Shown: positions 52,416 to 62,548 of the stretch, piece by piece
How positions within the stretch are numbered: the first letter of the stretch is position 1
How the letters are laid out: every line of letters begins with the position of its first letter
Assembly: GCF_020177595.1 (NCBI RefSeq)
Contig: NZ_JAHTBL010000009.1
Coordinates: 62,001 to 126,000 of the forward strand
Direction of reading: 5' to 3'
Source: Cognatishimia sp. MH4019
Lineage (GTDB): Bacteria; Pseudomonadota; Alphaproteobacteria; Rhodobacterales; Rhodobacteraceae
DNA: 64,000 nucleotides
Notes under the pieces: generated by a model
Told to the model about the DNA's origin: nothing
The model's input: the letters and a program-made list of their open reading frames with translations, nothing else
The model's database searches: none
Position numbers and translations under genes: made by a program

Positions 52416-53152
52416 GCACGCTTCTTGAGGTCTCGGGCGTCACCGTCAGCTTCGACGGCTTCCGCGCGATCAACAACCTGTCCTTCCAGATTGGAGAGCC
52501 GGAGCTGCGCGCTGTCATTGGCCCCAATGGGGCGGGTAAAACGACCTTCATGGACATCATCACTGGCAAGACGAAGCCCGATGAGGGCCGCGTCATCTGG
52601 GGCGAAAAATCGGTGTCGCTGCTGGACATGTCCGAAAGCGCGATTGCGCGGGCGGGGGTCGGGCGCAAGTTTCAGAAACCTACCGTGTTCGAGGATCAGA
52701 CCGTGCGCGAAAATCTTGCCATGGCGCTGAAAAACCCGCGTGGGCCGTTTGATGTGCTTTGGTATAAGAAGACTGCGCAAGGCGCTGAGAAAATTGAGGA
52801 AATCGCGGAAGAAATTGGCCTGACGGATGAGTTGAAACGGCGCGCTGGCGATCTGAGCCATGGTCAGAAGCAGTGGCTGGAGATCGGGATGTTGCTGGCC
52901 CAAGACCCGCGTTTGCTGCTGATTGACGAGCCTGCGGCAGGCATGACTCCCGCCGAACGCGAGCACACGACTGACCTTATCAAGCGGGCCGCTGAAACCT
53001 GCGCGGTCGTCGTGATCGAGCATGATATGGAGTTCGTCCGCCGCCTTGGGTGCAAGGTAACGGTGCTGCACGAGGGTGCGGTTTTGGCCGAAGGCAGTCT
53101 GGATCATGTCACGCAAAACCAAGACGTCATTGACGTCTATCTGGGGCGCTAA
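52412..53152 (+). CDS. urtD: Urea ABC transporter ATP-binding protein UrtD
   Basis: A 246-residue ATPase of the LivG type. Walker A GPNGAGKTT near residue 43, the KFQKPTVFEDQTVRENLAMAL Q-loop region, a modified signature LSHGQKQWLEIG and Walker B LLLIDEPAAGMT, then switch His in EHDMEFV. The LSHGQ instead of LSGGQ is normal for UrtD. Confidence 0.94.
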   Translation: MSTLLEVSGVTVSFDGFRAINNLSFQIGEPELRAVIGPNGAGKTTFMDIITGKTKPDEGRVIWGEKSVSLLDMSESAIARAGVGRKFQKPTVFEDQTVRENLAMALKNPRGPFDVLWYKKTAQGAEKIEEIAEEIGLTDELKRRAGDLSHGQKQWLEIGMLLAQDPRLLLIDEPAAGMTPAEREHTTDLIKRAAETCAVVVIEHDMEFVRRLGCKVTVLHEGAVLAEGSLDHVTQNQDVIDVYLGR

Positions 53153-53155
53153 ATC

Positions 53156-53851
53156 ATGCTGAATGTCGAGAATCTGACCCTGCATTATGGCCAAAGCCAG
53201 ATCCTGTATGATGTGAACCTAAGCGCCGAAGCGGGGCAGGTGACAGCCGTGATGGGCACCAATGGCGTGGGTAAAACAAGCTTGTTGAAAGCGATCTCCG
53301 GGCGGCATCCTTATAGTGGCGGAACGATCACCGTTGGGGATGCGGCGCTGAACCACCCCTCCGCGTTCGAGGCCGCGCGCGCGGGCATTGCCTACGTGCC
53401 GCAGGGGCGCGAGGTGTTTCCGTTGATGACCGTGCAGGAAAACCTGCAATCGGGGTTCGCGTGCCTGCCGAAAGACGCACACACCATCCCCGACAAGATT
53501 TTCGACCTGTTTCCCGTGCTTTCTGAGATGAAAGATCGCCGGGGCGGTGACCTGTCGGGCGGTCAGCAACAGCAGCTTGCGATTGCGCGCGCGCTGATTA
53601 CGCGTCCGCGCGTGTTGCTGCTGGACGAGCCGACCGAGGGCATTCAGCCCAACATCATCCAGCAGATCGGGCGCGTTATTGCGCAGCTTCGAAACGAGGG
53701 AGAGATGGCGATTGTGCTGGTCGAGCAGTTCTTCGATTTTGCCTATGACCTGGCTGATGAGTTCGTGGCGCTCAACCGCGGTAAGGTCGTTTTAAGCGAC
53801 CCGAAAGCCAAGGTCACGCGCGAGGCGTTGATGGAGCGTGTGTCTATCTGA
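53156..53851 (+). CDS. urtE: Urea ABC transporter ATP-binding protein UrtE
   Basis: A 231-residue ATPase of the LivF type. MLNVENLTLHYGQSQILYDVNL, Walker A GTNGVGKTS near residue 36, PQGREVFPLMTVQENLQSG, LSGGQQQQLAIARALI and LLLDEPTEGIQPNIIQQI. The urea operon ends here; the small TA operon starts 60 nt later. No urease gene is in the window. Confidence 0.94.
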   Translation: MLNVENLTLHYGQSQILYDVNLSAEAGQVTAVMGTNGVGKTSLLKAISGRHPYSGGTITVGDAALNHPSAFEAARAGIAYVPQGREVFPLMTVQENLQSGFACLPKDAHTIPDKIFDLFPVLSEMKDRRGGDLSGGQQQQLAIARALITRPRVLLLDEPTEGIQPNIIQQIGRVIAQLRNEGEMAIVLVEQFFDFAYDLADEFVALNRGKVVLSDPKAKVTREALMERVSI

Positions 53852-53912
53852 TCCTTGAATAACGCTCAGACTGACGCTATATACCGTCTATCAAAGCGTA
53901 AGGATATAAGTC

Positions 53913-54263
53913 ATGAGCCTTGTCGACTTTTCCGAAGATGGGCAATTTGCACCCAAGAAAATCGCTGCAGAACTGCGGACGACAAGCGAGGAGGTTGCGC
54001 GTAGCGTCGGCCTTGGCAAGGACGCGGTGCAGCGGCGGGATCGCGTTGGATCGGACCGCACACAGCGGCGCTTGCGCGAAATGGTTGAGATCATCAACAA
54101 GGTTGAACCGCGGTTTGGCTCTTATCTTATGGCCTATGCGTGGTATCGGTCGGAGCCGCTGAGCGGCTTTTCCGGGCGTACGGCGATGCAGCTGGTGCGC
54201 GACGGGCAGGCGGGCGATGTGCTGGAGTATATCGACGCTGTAGACGCGGGCGTTTTTGCGTAA
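53913..54263 (+). CDS. Xre/MbcA/ParS-type antitoxin
   Basis: A 116-residue protein with an N-terminal XRE-like helix-turn-helix (LRTTSEEVARSVGLGKDAVQRRDRV) and a C-terminal DUF2384 domain ending in LSGFSGRTAMQLVRDGQAGDVLEYIDAVDAGVFA, the region that blocks the toxin active site. The next gene is a RES-type toxin 3 nt later. The 60 nt upstream contain a possible operator around ACGCTATATACCGT (53872-53885). Confidence 0.85.
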   Translation: MSLVDFSEDGQFAPKKIAAELRTTSEEVARSVGLGKDAVQRRDRVGSDRTQRRLREMVEIINKVEPRFGSYLMAYAWYRSEPLSGFSGRTAMQLVRDGQAGDVLEYIDAVDAGVFA

Positions 54264-54266
54264 GCC

Positions 54267-54746
54267 TTGCGATATCAAGGCCTTCTTTACCGTGCATTGA
54301 ACCCCATTTGGGCGCGCGATCCGCTATCAGGGGAAGGCGCGCGACGCTTTGGCGGTCGCTTCAACAAGAAGGGGCGCGCGGCGCTTTATACTGCGCTCAG
54401 CCCTGAGACCGCGATCAAGGAAGCCAATCAGGTGGGGCATCTGCAGCCTACGACGCTGGTCAGCTATCACGCGGATATTGCGCTCGTGTTTGATGGGAGC
54501 GATGGCGATTTACTTGAGGCCCATGGTCAGACATTCAACAGCCTTGCTGCCAATGACTGGCGTGATCGGATGGTCGCAGGTGTCGCCCCGACACAGGCCT
54601 TTGCCGAGGCGCTGATCGCCGAGGGATATCAAGGGCTTTTGATCCAAAGCTATGCTAGAGGCGCGACAGCCAAAGACTGCAATCTGGTGTTGTGGGATTG
54701 GGCGAAAGGGCTGAGCTTGATCGACGACGAAAAGCGGCTTGGCTAG
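54267..54746 (+). CDS. RES-domain toxin
   Basis: A 159-residue toxin of the RES family, which is known to degrade NAD+ in partner systems. YRALNPIWARDPLSGEGARRFGGRFNKKGRAALYTALSPETAIKEA covers the conserved Arg and Glu region (near residues 9-52), and the later LLIQSYARGA holds the Ser. The start is TTG at 54267, weakly translated, 3 nt after the antitoxin stop. Both genes form a type II toxin-antitoxin operon. Confidence 0.88.
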   Translation: MRYQGLLYRALNPIWARDPLSGEGARRFGGRFNKKGRAALYTALSPETAIKEANQVGHLQPTTLVSYHADIALVFDGSDGDLLEAHGQTFNSLAANDWRDRMVAGVAPTQAFAEALIAEGYQGLLIQSYARGATAKDCNLVLWDWAKGLSLIDDEKRLG

Positions 54747-54758
54747 CGCGCTTTCACA

Positions 54759-55154
54759 TCACGGTAGAAAACGGATCAGAACCCAACCGGCCAAGCCGAT
54801 ATGCACGAGCGTGATGACAACAGACGCGCCATGCAGCGCCTTGAAACGGCCTTTGTTGCCGCTGTCGGTGGCGGCATTGATGGCTGGCATGAGCCATTGA
54901 CGCGTTGGCACCGTGGTTAGCGCGATCAGGCCGAGGGTTGCGGCGGAAAACGCATCATTCGAGAAGCTGAGAAGGGCTGCCAAGGACGCGGTGGCGATCA
55001 CGAAAAGATAGAACCACGGGAAAGCTTTGCGGATCGTGGCGCCTGCTGTTTCGGCTGGTAGGGCGGTGAATAAAAACGCCGCAAATCCAAAGGAATACAG
55101 CACCATTCCCCCGAAGAGGAAAGCGGTCACTAGCAAGGCGGCGGCGGTCAGCAT
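54759..55154 (-). CDS. DUF4149-like four-helix membrane protein
   Basis: A 131-residue membrane protein with four helices (residues 2-24, 44-66, 70-86 and 110-128). The LPAETAGATIRKAFPWFYLF stretch and the APT...RQWLMPAIN segment match the DUF4149 pattern. The ATG at 55152-55154 starts at MLTAAALL, which fits the first helix. It has no known function. It converges with the RES gene and diverges from selU, with 100 nt in between. Confidence 0.72.
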   Translation of the reverse strand: MLTAAALLVTAFLFGGMVLYSFGFAAFLFTALPAETAGATIRKAFPWFYLFVIATASLAALLSFSNDAFSAATLGLIALTTVPTRQWLMPAINAATDSGNKGRFKALHGASVVITLVHIGLAGWVLIRFLP

Positions 55155-55254
55155 CGGCGGCTCCTGAGGTCTCTGAGATTTGGTATCTGGAGCGGAGCGG
55201 GCAAAAGGAAAGCCCGCTGGCGCCGCCTGCGGCGTTGTGGCAAGAGAGCGATTA

Positions 55255-56301
55255 ATGGCCGTGAAACTCACCTCTTTGAACGATCTGAAGACGCTCGCTT
55301 TCGATGATATCATCGACGTGCGCGCGCCTTCGGAATTTGCCGAGGATCATGTGCCGGGGGCAATTAACCTACCCGTTCTGAGCGATGCAGAGCGCGCCGA
55401 GGTTGGCACGATTTACGTGCAGCAAGACAGCTTTCTGGCGCGCAAGATCGGGGCGGCGATGGTGTCGCGGAATGCGGCGGCGCATCTGGAAGGGTCGCTG
55501 GCAGATCGTGACGGGCGCTGGCGGCCGCTGGTGTATTGCTGGCGGGGCGGGCAACGCTCGGGGTCTTTTGCCTCGATCCTGAGCCAGATTGGCTGGCGGG
55601 TCGAGCTGATTGACGGGGGCTATAAGAGCTATCGCAGGCTGGTGGTCGCCGCGCTGTACGATGCGCCGATTTCGTTGAACATCACGCTCTTGGATGGTGG
55701 CACGGGCACCGCGAAAACCGCGCTTCTTCAAGAGCTTGCGGCGCAAGGTGCGCAGGTTCTTGATCTGGAAGGTCTGGCCGAGCATCGTGGCTCTGTGTTG
55801 GGTGGGTTTGCATCCGGGCAACCCTCTCAGAAGATGTTCGAGAGCCGTTTGGCCGGTTTTATTGCGAGGCTTGATCCGGAGCGCCCGACTTATGTCGAGG
55901 CCGAAAGCACGAAGATCGGTAACCTGTTGATCCCACCGAGCCTGTGGGCTGCGATGATAGAGGCGCCTGTGCTGCGGCTCAGCGCGCCTTTGCGGGAACG
56001 TGCGGCGTTTACGATGCGCAGTTACCCGGATTTGACCGCTGACCCAGACGAATTGCGGGCGCGCTTGCAGCCCTTGCGGGCGTTTCATGGTGCGGCGCGG
56101 CTGGAGGCGTGGGAGCGGTTGATTGCGGAAGGGCGGTTCGAAGACCTCGCCGCGTCGCTGATCGAGACGCATTACGACCCGCGCTACACCAAATCGGCGC
56201 AACGTCGGGCGCGGTCGGTGACGCAGATGGATGTTGCGCGGTTGGATCAGGGCAGTCTGGCCGAAACGGCGGCGAGGATTATCGCGATGGACGGCAAATG
56301 A
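55255..56301 (+). CDS. selU: tRNA 2-selenouridine synthase SelU (MnmH)
   Basis: A 348-residue enzyme replacing sulfur by selenium in tRNA wobble 2-thiouridine. The N-terminal rhodanese domain has IIDVRAPSEFAEDHVPGAINLP and the active Cys in LVYCWRGGQRSGSFA near residue 98. The P-loop half has LLDGGTGTAKTALLQELA near residue 145 and AHRGSVLGGFASGQPSQKMFE. A selenophosphate synthase fused gene lies convergent with a 23-bp overlap. ATG at 55255 is the first good start after a purine-rich stretch. Confidence 0.93.
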   Translation: MAVKLTSLNDLKTLAFDDIIDVRAPSEFAEDHVPGAINLPVLSDAERAEVGTIYVQQDSFLARKIGAAMVSRNAAAHLEGSLADRDGRWRPLVYCWRGGQRSGSFASILSQIGWRVELIDGGYKSYRRLVVAALYDAPISLNITLLDGGTGTAKTALLQELAAQGAQVLDLEGLAEHRGSVLGGFASGQPSQKMFESRLAGFIARLDPERPTYVEAESTKIGNLLIPPSLWAAMIEAPVLRLSAPLRERAAFTMRSYPDLTADPDELRARLQPLRAFHGAARLEAWERLIAEGRFEDLAASLIETHYDPRYTKSAQRRARSVTQMDVARLDQGSLAETAARIIAMDGK

Positions 56302-58459
56302 TCTTTCCTGAGTCCGGGGTCACTTGGCCAATCTGGACTGCTTGAAAGCCCGCCTTTTCAATATCTTCCAGGGCAATCCTCACGTCATCTTCGGGAAGTG
56401 CTGCGAGGAATCCACCTGCGGTTTGCGGATCAAAAAGCAGCTCACCCCGCGCACCTTCAGCGCCTTGCACATCCGCCAAGGTGCGGTTTGAGGGCATCAG
56501 AGAGGCATGTAGCCCGGCCTCAATCAGCTCTAACGCGCCGTCATAAACGGGCAGTGCATCAAGCCAGAGCTCGGCTCCGGTGCCGGACGCCGCGCAAATC
56601 TCGGCCAGATGCCCGGCAAGGCCAAAACCGGTCACATCGGTCATTGCGTGGGCCTTTGCCAAGGCGGCTGCCACTCGCGCCGGGTTGCGCCGCATCTGCG
56701 TGTAGAGCGCGGCAATATGTCGGCCGTTTGCCTTCATCTGCATCTCGCCCGCCAGCAATACGCCCGAACCCAACGGGCGGGTCAGGATCAAGGCATCGCC
56801 GGGTTTTGCGCCTGCTTTGGTGATCGGCGCGCCGTCGCATAGCCCTGTGGCTGTGAAACCGATACTCATCTCGGCGCCCATGGTCGAATGGCCGCCGACA
56901 AGGGCTGCGCCGACCTCGCGTGCGATCTGGTCTGCGCTGCGTAAGATCAACTCCATTGTGCGGCGTTGCAAGGCGTCTGACATACGCGGCATGGTGACGT
57001 TCATCAAAAGCGCTTGGGGCTGAGCGCCCATGGCCCAGATATCGCCCAACGCATGCAGCGCGGCGACTTCGGTCAGAAGTGCCGGGTCTTCGGTAAAGGC
57101 GCGCAGATGGTCGGTGGAGATGACCTGTTTTGCTCCACCAATTTCAAGCACGGCGGCGTCGTCGCCTGCGCCGAGCGTGACGTCCTGGCGTGCAGTGGCA
57201 GGCAAGGCGCGGAGCGTGTCTTGCAGCACACCGCCCGCCACTTTTGCACCACATCCACCGCAAAGAGGCGCAGTGTTCACGATGGGGGCGACGCCCTCGG
57301 CTGCGCGGCTAAGATCGGGCGTCTCCATGGCGGGGAATTCGATGAATTTGTCCATAAAAGCGCGGTCGATGCGGTCCTTCCAGTGCCACAGAAGCGGGCT
57401 TGAGAAGGACAACCCGCCGCGTTCGGCAATCGCGGCTTTGCCACCCAAAGAGATCAGCTTGAGATAGCGCGATTGCGGCTTGAAAACCCGCGTAGGCTTG
57501 CCCGCCAGAACCGCGCGGAAATTGTCGTGTAGCACAGGGGCCGCTCGCACGGCGAAGACACCCGCCTTGCTGCGCGGGCTTGCTGTCATGTGGGCGCAAT
57601 CACCGACCGCGAACAGATCATCATGGCTGCTAACGCGCAGGTCAGCGCCGACATTGATAAAGCCGTCCGTCAGGGGCAGGGGAAGCTCGTGCACCCAAGT
57701 ATGGGGGAACGCGCCCGCCGCACCGACGGTCAACGTGGCGGGTACGGTTTCGCCGTTTTGCAGGCGGATATGATCGGCGCAAATTTCCTCTGCGCGGGTG
57801 TTCAGATGAACGATGATCCCGGCGTCTTTCAAAGCGCGGTTAAGGCGGTCGCGCGTTTTGTCGCTGATGCCGCTCAGGGCGGGCCCGGCCTCAATGATGG
57901 CGATCTCGCAAGGCGCGCCGCGTTGGCGTACCGCATGGTGCATGGCAAGCGCCAACTCAACCCCCGCCACGCCACCGCCGATAGCGGCGATCTGGGCTTT
58001 GCCGCCGGGCAAAGCGCCAAGGTAATCGCGCCAGCAGGCAGCGAAGATATCCAGCGGTTTGGCTCCGACCGCATGTTCTGCGAAGCCCTTAATCGCGGGC
58101 ATCTGCGCGGTGATGCCCACGTCGAACGAGGCCACGTCATAGGGGATCGGGTCCTGCCCCTCGACCCTTACCTGCTTGGCCTCAAGGTCCAGCCCGCAGG
58201 CCTTGCCCAGAACCAACCGCGCACCCGCATGACGGCCCAGTTTGACCAGATCAATCTCAAGCTCCTCGCGGGTATAATGACCGGCGACATGGCCCGGCAA
58301 CATGCCTGTGTAAGGCGCTGTTGGGCCGGGATTTATCACCGTCACCCGCACGCCCGGCATCGGGTTCATACCCCATTTGCGCAGCACCAGCGCATGGGCA
58401 TGACCGCCGCCGATCAGCACAAGGTCTTTGGTGAGAGGCAGGCTTTGCATCGTCGTCAT
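56279..58459 (-). CDS. selD: NADH dehydrogenase-like / selenide water dikinase fusion (Ndh-SelD)
   Basis: A 726-residue fusion. Residues 1-380 are an FAD-dependent NDH-2-like oxidoreductase: [18 protein letters not shown] at residues 12-29, [19 protein letters not shown] for NAD near residue 157, and FAVGDCAHM near residue 285. Residues about 395-726 are Sel[15 protein letters not shown] holds the catalytic Cys and Lys (C-G-A-K; the second Cys of E. coli C-G-C-K is Ala here), then GDDAAVLEI and [20 protein letters not shown]. It supplies selenophosphate; the fused redox domain may couple reduction of selenium to the reaction. Its 3' end overlaps selU. Confidence 0.93.
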   Translation of the reverse strand: MTTMQSLPLTKDLVLIGGGHAHALVLRKWGMNPMPGVRVTVINPGPTAPYTGMLPGHVAGHYTREELEIDLVKLGRHAGARLVLGKACGLDLEAKQVRVEGQDPIPYDVASFDVGITAQMPAIKGFAEHAVGAKPLDIFAACWRDYLGALPGGKAQIAAIGGGVAGVELALAMHHAVRQRGAPCEIAIIEAGPALSGISDKTRDRLNRALKDAGIIVHLNTRAEEICADHIRLQNGETVPATLTVGAAGAFPHTWVHELPLPLTDGFINVGADLRVSSHDDLFAVGDCAHMTASPRSKAGVFAVRAAPVLHDNFRAVLAGKPTRVFKPQSRYLKLISLGGKAAIAERGGLSFSSPLLWHWKDRIDRAFMDKFIEFPAMETPDLSRAAEGVAPIVNTAPLCGGCGAKVAGGVLQDTLRALPATARQDVTLGAGDDAAVLEIGGAKQVISTDHLRAFTEDPALLTEVAALHALGDIWAMGAQPQALLMNVTMPRMSDALQRRTMELILRSADQIAREVGAALVGGHSTMGAEMSIGFTATGLCDGAPITKAGAKPGDALILTRPLGSGVLLAGEMQMKANGRHIAALYTQMRRNPARVAAALAKAHAMTDVTGFGLAGHLAEICAASGTGAELWLDALPVYDGALELIEAGLHASLMPSNRTLADVQGAEGARGELLFDPQTAGGFLAALPEDDVRIALEDIEKAGFQAVQIGQVTPDSGKIICRPSR

Positions 58460-58642
58460 CCGAGGGTTTTCAAACCCTTACAATGGCCTGTCCGCGCCGT
58501 CCAATGGGGTTTGCGTGAGCGCGCCGGACAGGGTGGGGGAGGACATGTCGCCGCTCCCCCATCATCCATTGTAGACGACGGTATACAATTGCGCTACTCC
58601 GCCCCCAACCACCGCAGCGATTCCGACGGAAAGGCCTTAGAA
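58460..58642. promoter_or_regulatory. Divergent promoter region selD / icd
   Basis: These 183 bases lie between the two starts. They hold no gene. A short near-palindrome around TGTAGACGACGGTATACA (58571-58588) sits about 60 nt before the icd ATG and could be the icd promoter or an operator. An AAAGG site precedes icd. Confidence 0.4.
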
Positions 58643-60826
58643 ATGGCAGATATCATCTACACCAAAGTCGACGAAGCACCACAGCTGGCCTCCGCGTCAC
58701 TGTTGCCGATCATTCAGAAATTTCTGTCCGAGGCGGGCCTGACGGTCGAGACACGTGACATCTCTCTGGCTGGGCGGATCATTGCGGCGTTTCCCGAAAG
58801 CCTGACCGATGCGCAGCGCCAATCGGACGCGCTGGCCGAGCTGGGCGAGCTGGTGAAAACGGCAGAGGCCAACGTCATCAAGCTGCCCAACATCTCGGCT
58901 TCGGTGCCGCAGCTTGTCGCCGCGATTGAAGAGCTTCAGGCCCAGGGCTACGCGTTGCCAGATTACCCCGAAGACCCGTCGACAGACGCCGAGAAAGACG
59001 CGCGCGCGCGCTATGACGGGATCAAAGGCTCGGCTGTGAACCCGGTGTTGCGCGAAGGTAATTCCGACCGCCGCGCGCCTGCTGCGGTCAAGGCGTTCGC
59101 GCAGGCCAATCCGCATCGGATGGGCAAATGGGTGTCGGATAGCAAGACCCGCGTGGCCACGATGGGGGCCAATGACTTCTTCTCAAACGAGAAATCAGTG
59201 ACGCTGACGGCCGATACGACCCTGCGGATCGAGCATGAGGGCGCGGGCGGTGTGAAGGTCCTCAAGGACGGGCTTGCAATGCCGGCAGGCACGATTGTGG
59301 ACAGCACGTTCATGTCCGTGGGCGCGCTGAAAGCGTTCTACGACAAGGTGATTGCCGAAGTGGCAGAGGAAGGCACGCTCTTCTCGCTACATATGAAAGC
59401 GACGATGATGAAGGTGTCCGACCCAATCATCTTTGGTCATTGTGTGCGCCAATATCTGGCCCCGGTTTTCGAGAAATACGGCGATGATTTTGCCGCCGCA
59501 GGAGTGGAGCCGAACGGTGGTCTGGGCACCATGCTCGACAAGATTTCCGAGATGCCCAACGGGGCAGAGATCAAAGCCGAGATTGACGCGGTTCTAGCGG
59601 ATCGCCCGCCGCTCTACATGGTGAATTCCGACAAAGGCATCACCAACCTGCATGTGCCGTCCGATGTGATCATCGACGCCTCCATGCCTGCCGTGATCCG
59701 CGCAGGTGGCAAGGGTTGGGGCCCGGATGGCGAAGAAGGCGACACGACTTGTGTGATCCCCGACAGCAGCTATGCGGGCGTCTATGCCGAGACGATTGAT
59801 TACTTCAAAGAGACGGGTGCGCTGGATCCTGCGACCTCTGGCACGGTGCAAAATGTCGGCCTGATGGCGCAGAAGGCGGAAGAATATGGCTCGCACCCGA
59901 CCACGTTTGAGATGGCCGAGGCCGGGACCGTGCGTGTCATGGATGGCGACACGGTTCTGATGAGCCATGAGGTGAACGCGGGCGATATCTGGCGCATGGC
60001 GTCGGCCCGCAAGGCACCCATTGAGAACTGGATCGAGTTGGCGATTGAGCGTCAGGCAGCAGAGGACTGCCGCGCGATCTTCTGGCTGGATGCGGATCGC
60101 GCTCATGATGCTGAGCTGATCAAATACGTCACGCCTATGCTGGAGGCCAAGGGCGTTTCCGACAAGTTCGAGATTATGGCGCCGACCCCAGCGACACGCG
60201 CGTCATGCGAGACGATCCGTGAGGGCAAGACGATCATCGCGATCACCGGCAACGTGCTGCGCGACTATCTGACAGATCTGTTCCCGATCTTGGAGGTTGG
60301 CACTTCTGCCAAGATGCTTTCGGTCGTGAAACTGATGCAAGGCGGTGGTCTGTTTGAGACAGGTGCCGGTGGGTCCGCGCCCAAGCACGTTCAGCAGTTA
60401 ATGGAAGAAAACCATCTGCGCTGGGATAGTCTGGGTGAGTTCTGCGCATTGGGGGAAAGCCTGCGCTTTGCGGGCTCCGAGAAAGCGCGCATTTTGGGCG
60501 ATGCGGTGGATGCGGCGACTGAGAAGCTACTTTCGAACGGCAAATCACCGGGCCGCAAGGTTGGCCAGGACGACAACCGCGCCAGCCATTTTCATTTTGC
60601 GCTGTATTGGGCCGAAGCACTGGCCGCGCAAAGTGAGGATGCGGACCTTGCAGCAGCCTTCAAGCCGGTGGCTGAAGAGTTGGCCACTAACGCTGACACC
60701 ATTTTGACCGAGCTGAAGGCCGGCGCTGGCAAGCCAGTTGCTCTGGGCGGCTACTACCACGGCGACGAGGCGAAAACTGCTGCTGTGATGCGCCCGTCAT
60801 CGACACTGAACGCGATTATCGGTTAA
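58643..60826 (+). CDS. icd: Isocitrate dehydrogenase, NADP-dependent, monomeric type
   Basis: A 727-residue monomeric isocitrate dehydrogenase of the tricarboxylic acid cycle. [17 protein letters not shown] is the family start; [14 protein letters not shown] near residue 130 holds substrate-binding residues; [21 protein letters not shown] near residue 250 and [21 protein letters not shown] near residue 452 are conserved active-site parts; the end is HPT-like [12 protein letters not shown]. The frame stays open 350 codons upstream through the antisense of selD, but the ATG at 58643 matches the family start. A strong terminator follows. Confidence 0.95.
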   Translation: MADIIYTKVDEAPQLASASLLPIIQKFLSEAGLTVETRDISLAGRIIAAFPESLTDAQRQSDALAELGELVKTAEANVIKLPNISASVPQLVAAIEELQAQGYALPDYPEDPSTDAEKDARARYDGIKGSAVNPVLREGNSDRRAPAAVKAFAQANPHRMGKWVSDSKTRVATMGANDFFSNEKSVTLTADTTLRIEHEGAGGVKVLKDGLAMPAGTIVDSTFMSVGALKAFYDKVIAEVAEEGTLFSLHMKATMMKVSDPIIFGHCVRQYLAPVFEKYGDDFAAAGVEPNGGLGTMLDKISEMPNGAEIKAEIDAVLADRPPLYMVNSDKGITNLHVPSDVIIDASMPAVIRAGGKGWGPDGEEGDTTCVIPDSSYAGVYAETIDYFKETGALDPATSGTVQNVGLMAQKAEEYGSHPTTFEMAEAGTVRVMDGDTVLMSHEVNAGDIWRMASARKAPIENWIELAIERQAAEDCRAIFWLDADRAHDAELIKYVTPMLEAKGVSDKFEIMAPTPATRASCETIREGKTIIAITGNVLRDYLTDLFPILEVGTSAKMLSVVKLMQGGGLFETGAGGSAPKHVQQLMEENHLRWDSLGEFCALGESLRFAGSEKARILGDAVDAATEKLLSNGKSPGRKVGQDDNRASHFHFALYWAEALAAQSEDADLAAAFKPVAEELATNADTILTELKAGAGKPVALGGYYHGDEAKTAAVMRPSSTLNAIIG

Positions 60827-60836
60827 GTAAACAAAG

Positions 60837-60870
60837 GCGCGCGGAGCAGTTTTGCTCCGCGCGCAGCTTT
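60837..60870. terminator. Bidirectional terminator after icd
   Basis: GCGCGCGGAGCA (60837-60848) and TGCTCCGCGCGC (60853-60864) form a perfect 12-bp stem with a GTTT loop. It is followed by AGCTTTAAAA on the plus strand and by CCTTTGTTT on the minus strand. It serves icd and the convergent small gene at 60897. Confidence 0.85.
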
Positions 60871-60896
60871 AAAATGCCTATTGGCCCTGGCGAAAC

Positions 60897-61055
60897 TCAG
60901 TCCGCTTCAACCGCAGTCGCGGGCGCTTCTTCGACGGTTTCAAACACGTTGAGCCCGAAGATAAGCACCCCGAAGACCAACGCGACAGCGATCCCGATCA
61001 AAGCGGGCTTGTGGCGGCGGGACTGTTTTTCAACATTGGTGTCGGGTGCGGACAT
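60897..61055 (-). CDS. Small single-helix membrane protein
   Basis: A 52-residue protein: a polar basic N-terminus (MSAPDTNVEKQSRRHKPA), one hydrophobic helix (LIGIAVALVFGVLIFGLNVF) and an acidic end (EEAPATAVEAD). The ATG at 61053-61055 follows GGAGAG at 6 nt. This shape is widespread in Rhodobacterales, with no known function. It is a single-gene unit convergent with icd. Confidence 0.7.
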   Translation of the reverse strand: MSAPDTNVEKQSRRHKPALIGIAVALVFGVLIFGLNVFETVEEAPATAVEAD

Positions 61056-61198
61056 GAAACTCTCCTGATATTGCGTATTCGAGAGGAAAACTCCGGCAGA
61101 CCGCAAAGAGTTCCATTCTGCTCAAGCATATTAATTAACATAACGTTGATTATCTTACATTCTGACGTCCATAAGACATGACCTCTTCGTGTCAGCCC

Positions 61199-62545
61199 TT
61201 AGTGCGCCAAATGCTTCAAGATATGATCTGCGGCCACCTGCGCCCCCAATGCACTGAAATGCGCATCCGGTGCATAAAGACTACGCGGCTGCGGATGCGC
61301 CTCAAACGCGGGTGTTAGGTCGATAAACGCGACGCCCAACTGCTTGGTCGCCTTTTCCACGTGACCCCTTAGATCGTCAAAAGCCGCCGCGTTGGGAAGT
61401 AGGCCGACAAACCGGTCGACCTGCGGGATATAGGCGACGTACAGCTCGCCTCCCCAGCCCTGCACAGCATCCCGCGCGATCTCAAGGGTTTGTGCATATT
61501 CAGGCCGCGGAGCCGAGGCTTTCGGATAATGCAGCCCCAGAACAAGCGCTGTCTGCTGCAGTGCAAGGAAGTTCCGCACCCAGGCGCGCCGTGCAAGAAA
61601 TCCGTCCGCGGATTCAACGCTCGCCTCCCACCATCCGTCTATCACGTCTGCAGATCGGGCATGGCGCGTCATCACGTCCTCGGGTCGGCCAGCAGGCAAA
61701 CTGGCCTCCATCGCTGAAGCCAGATACGGCGCAGTTGCCTGCAAATTCATGTTCTGCCAGTCGTTTCCTTCAAAGAACATCATGACCACTTGATCAGGCG
61801 TGAACTTCGGCCCCCAACGCCGCAGAATTGCGACCTCCATTTGTGGTCCTGCCCCGCGTGATCCGGTGTTCATGGTGCCGGGTCTGTCGGCCCTGATGCG
61901 GCTGACAACATCCTGCCCATCCGGCAAACAAATTCCTTCGGCAAAACTGTCACCGAGGATCATCAGATCAATTTCATCGTTATAAATCATGGGGGGATTT
62001 CGGAATCCGTATTGGTCCGCAACATAGCTCACCGGGGCACCATGCGCAGCGCAGAGCAACACGGTCGCGTTTGGGACGCCTTCCAGAATTGCGTTTTCTG
62101 ACGTCTTAATTCCAAGCGCGTGATTTAACTGGTTCAGCGTATAGGCGGGCGGCATCGTTTGCCGGAAAGCTGCGTCCGGTGTCCCTTGCCCTGCAACGAA
62201 ACCCGACAGCCCCGCAGCGCCTTGAAAGGAACGTTGGGTCAGCAGCAATTCGAACATGAAAAGCGCGATCATCAAGGAGAGCGCACAGATCCCCGTCATC
62301 AACGCCCCGTCGCGCTCAAGCCAAAACCCGGCTGCCAAAAGCGCCGCGGCAATGCCCAATGGTGCTAACACATAACGTACGATCCGGATCAGATCGGTTG
62401 CATAGGCGTCGCGGTGCAGCAGCGCATAGACAGCGATCGCCACAAAGTACAAAGCAACCAGAGCACACAGGATAAAACCAACCCGAGCGATCCTTTGACG
62501 AAACACGGGCTGTGTTCTCCGCTTGGGGCTCTGCAAGGCAAACAT
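61199..62545 (-). CDS. SGNH/GDSL-hydrolase-like membrane protein
   Basis: A 448-residue protein with about three to four N-terminal helices (residues 20-110) and a periplasmic-side SGNH-like domain. LMILGDSFAEG near residue 195 contains the nucleophile Ser, FFEGNDW near 258 the Gly-Asn block and YAPDAHFSALG near 430 the Asp-x2-His. It may remove or add an acyl group on a surface glycan. It starts 3 nt after the carbamoyltransferase stop, so the two are in one operon. Confidence 0.75.
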   Translation of the reverse strand: MFALQSPKRRTQPVFRQRIARVGFILCALVALYFVAIAVYALLHRDAYATDLIRIVRYVLAPLGIAAALLAAGFWLERDGALMTGICALSLMIALFMFELLLTQRSFQGAAGLSGFVAGQGTPDAAFRQTMPPAYTLNQLNHALGIKTSENAILEGVPNATVLLCAAHGAPVSYVADQYGFRNPPMIYNDEIDLMILGDSFAEGICLPDGQDVVSRIRADRPGTMNTGSRGAGPQMEVAILRRWGPKFTPDQVVMMFFEGNDWQNMNLQATAPYLASAMEASLPAGRPEDVMTRHARSADVIDGWWEASVESADGFLARRAWVRNFLALQQTALVLGLHYPKASAPRPEYAQTLEIARDAVQGWGGELYVAYIPQVDRFVGLLPNAAAFDDLRGHVEKATKQLGVAFIDLTPAFEAHPQPRSLYAPDAHFSALGAQVAADHILKHLAH

Positions 62546-62548
62546 GGC

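Noticed and set aside
57590-58642. Open frame of 351 codons upstream of and joined to icd
   Set aside because: It is antisense to selD and shows no family features; the icd family start is at 58643.
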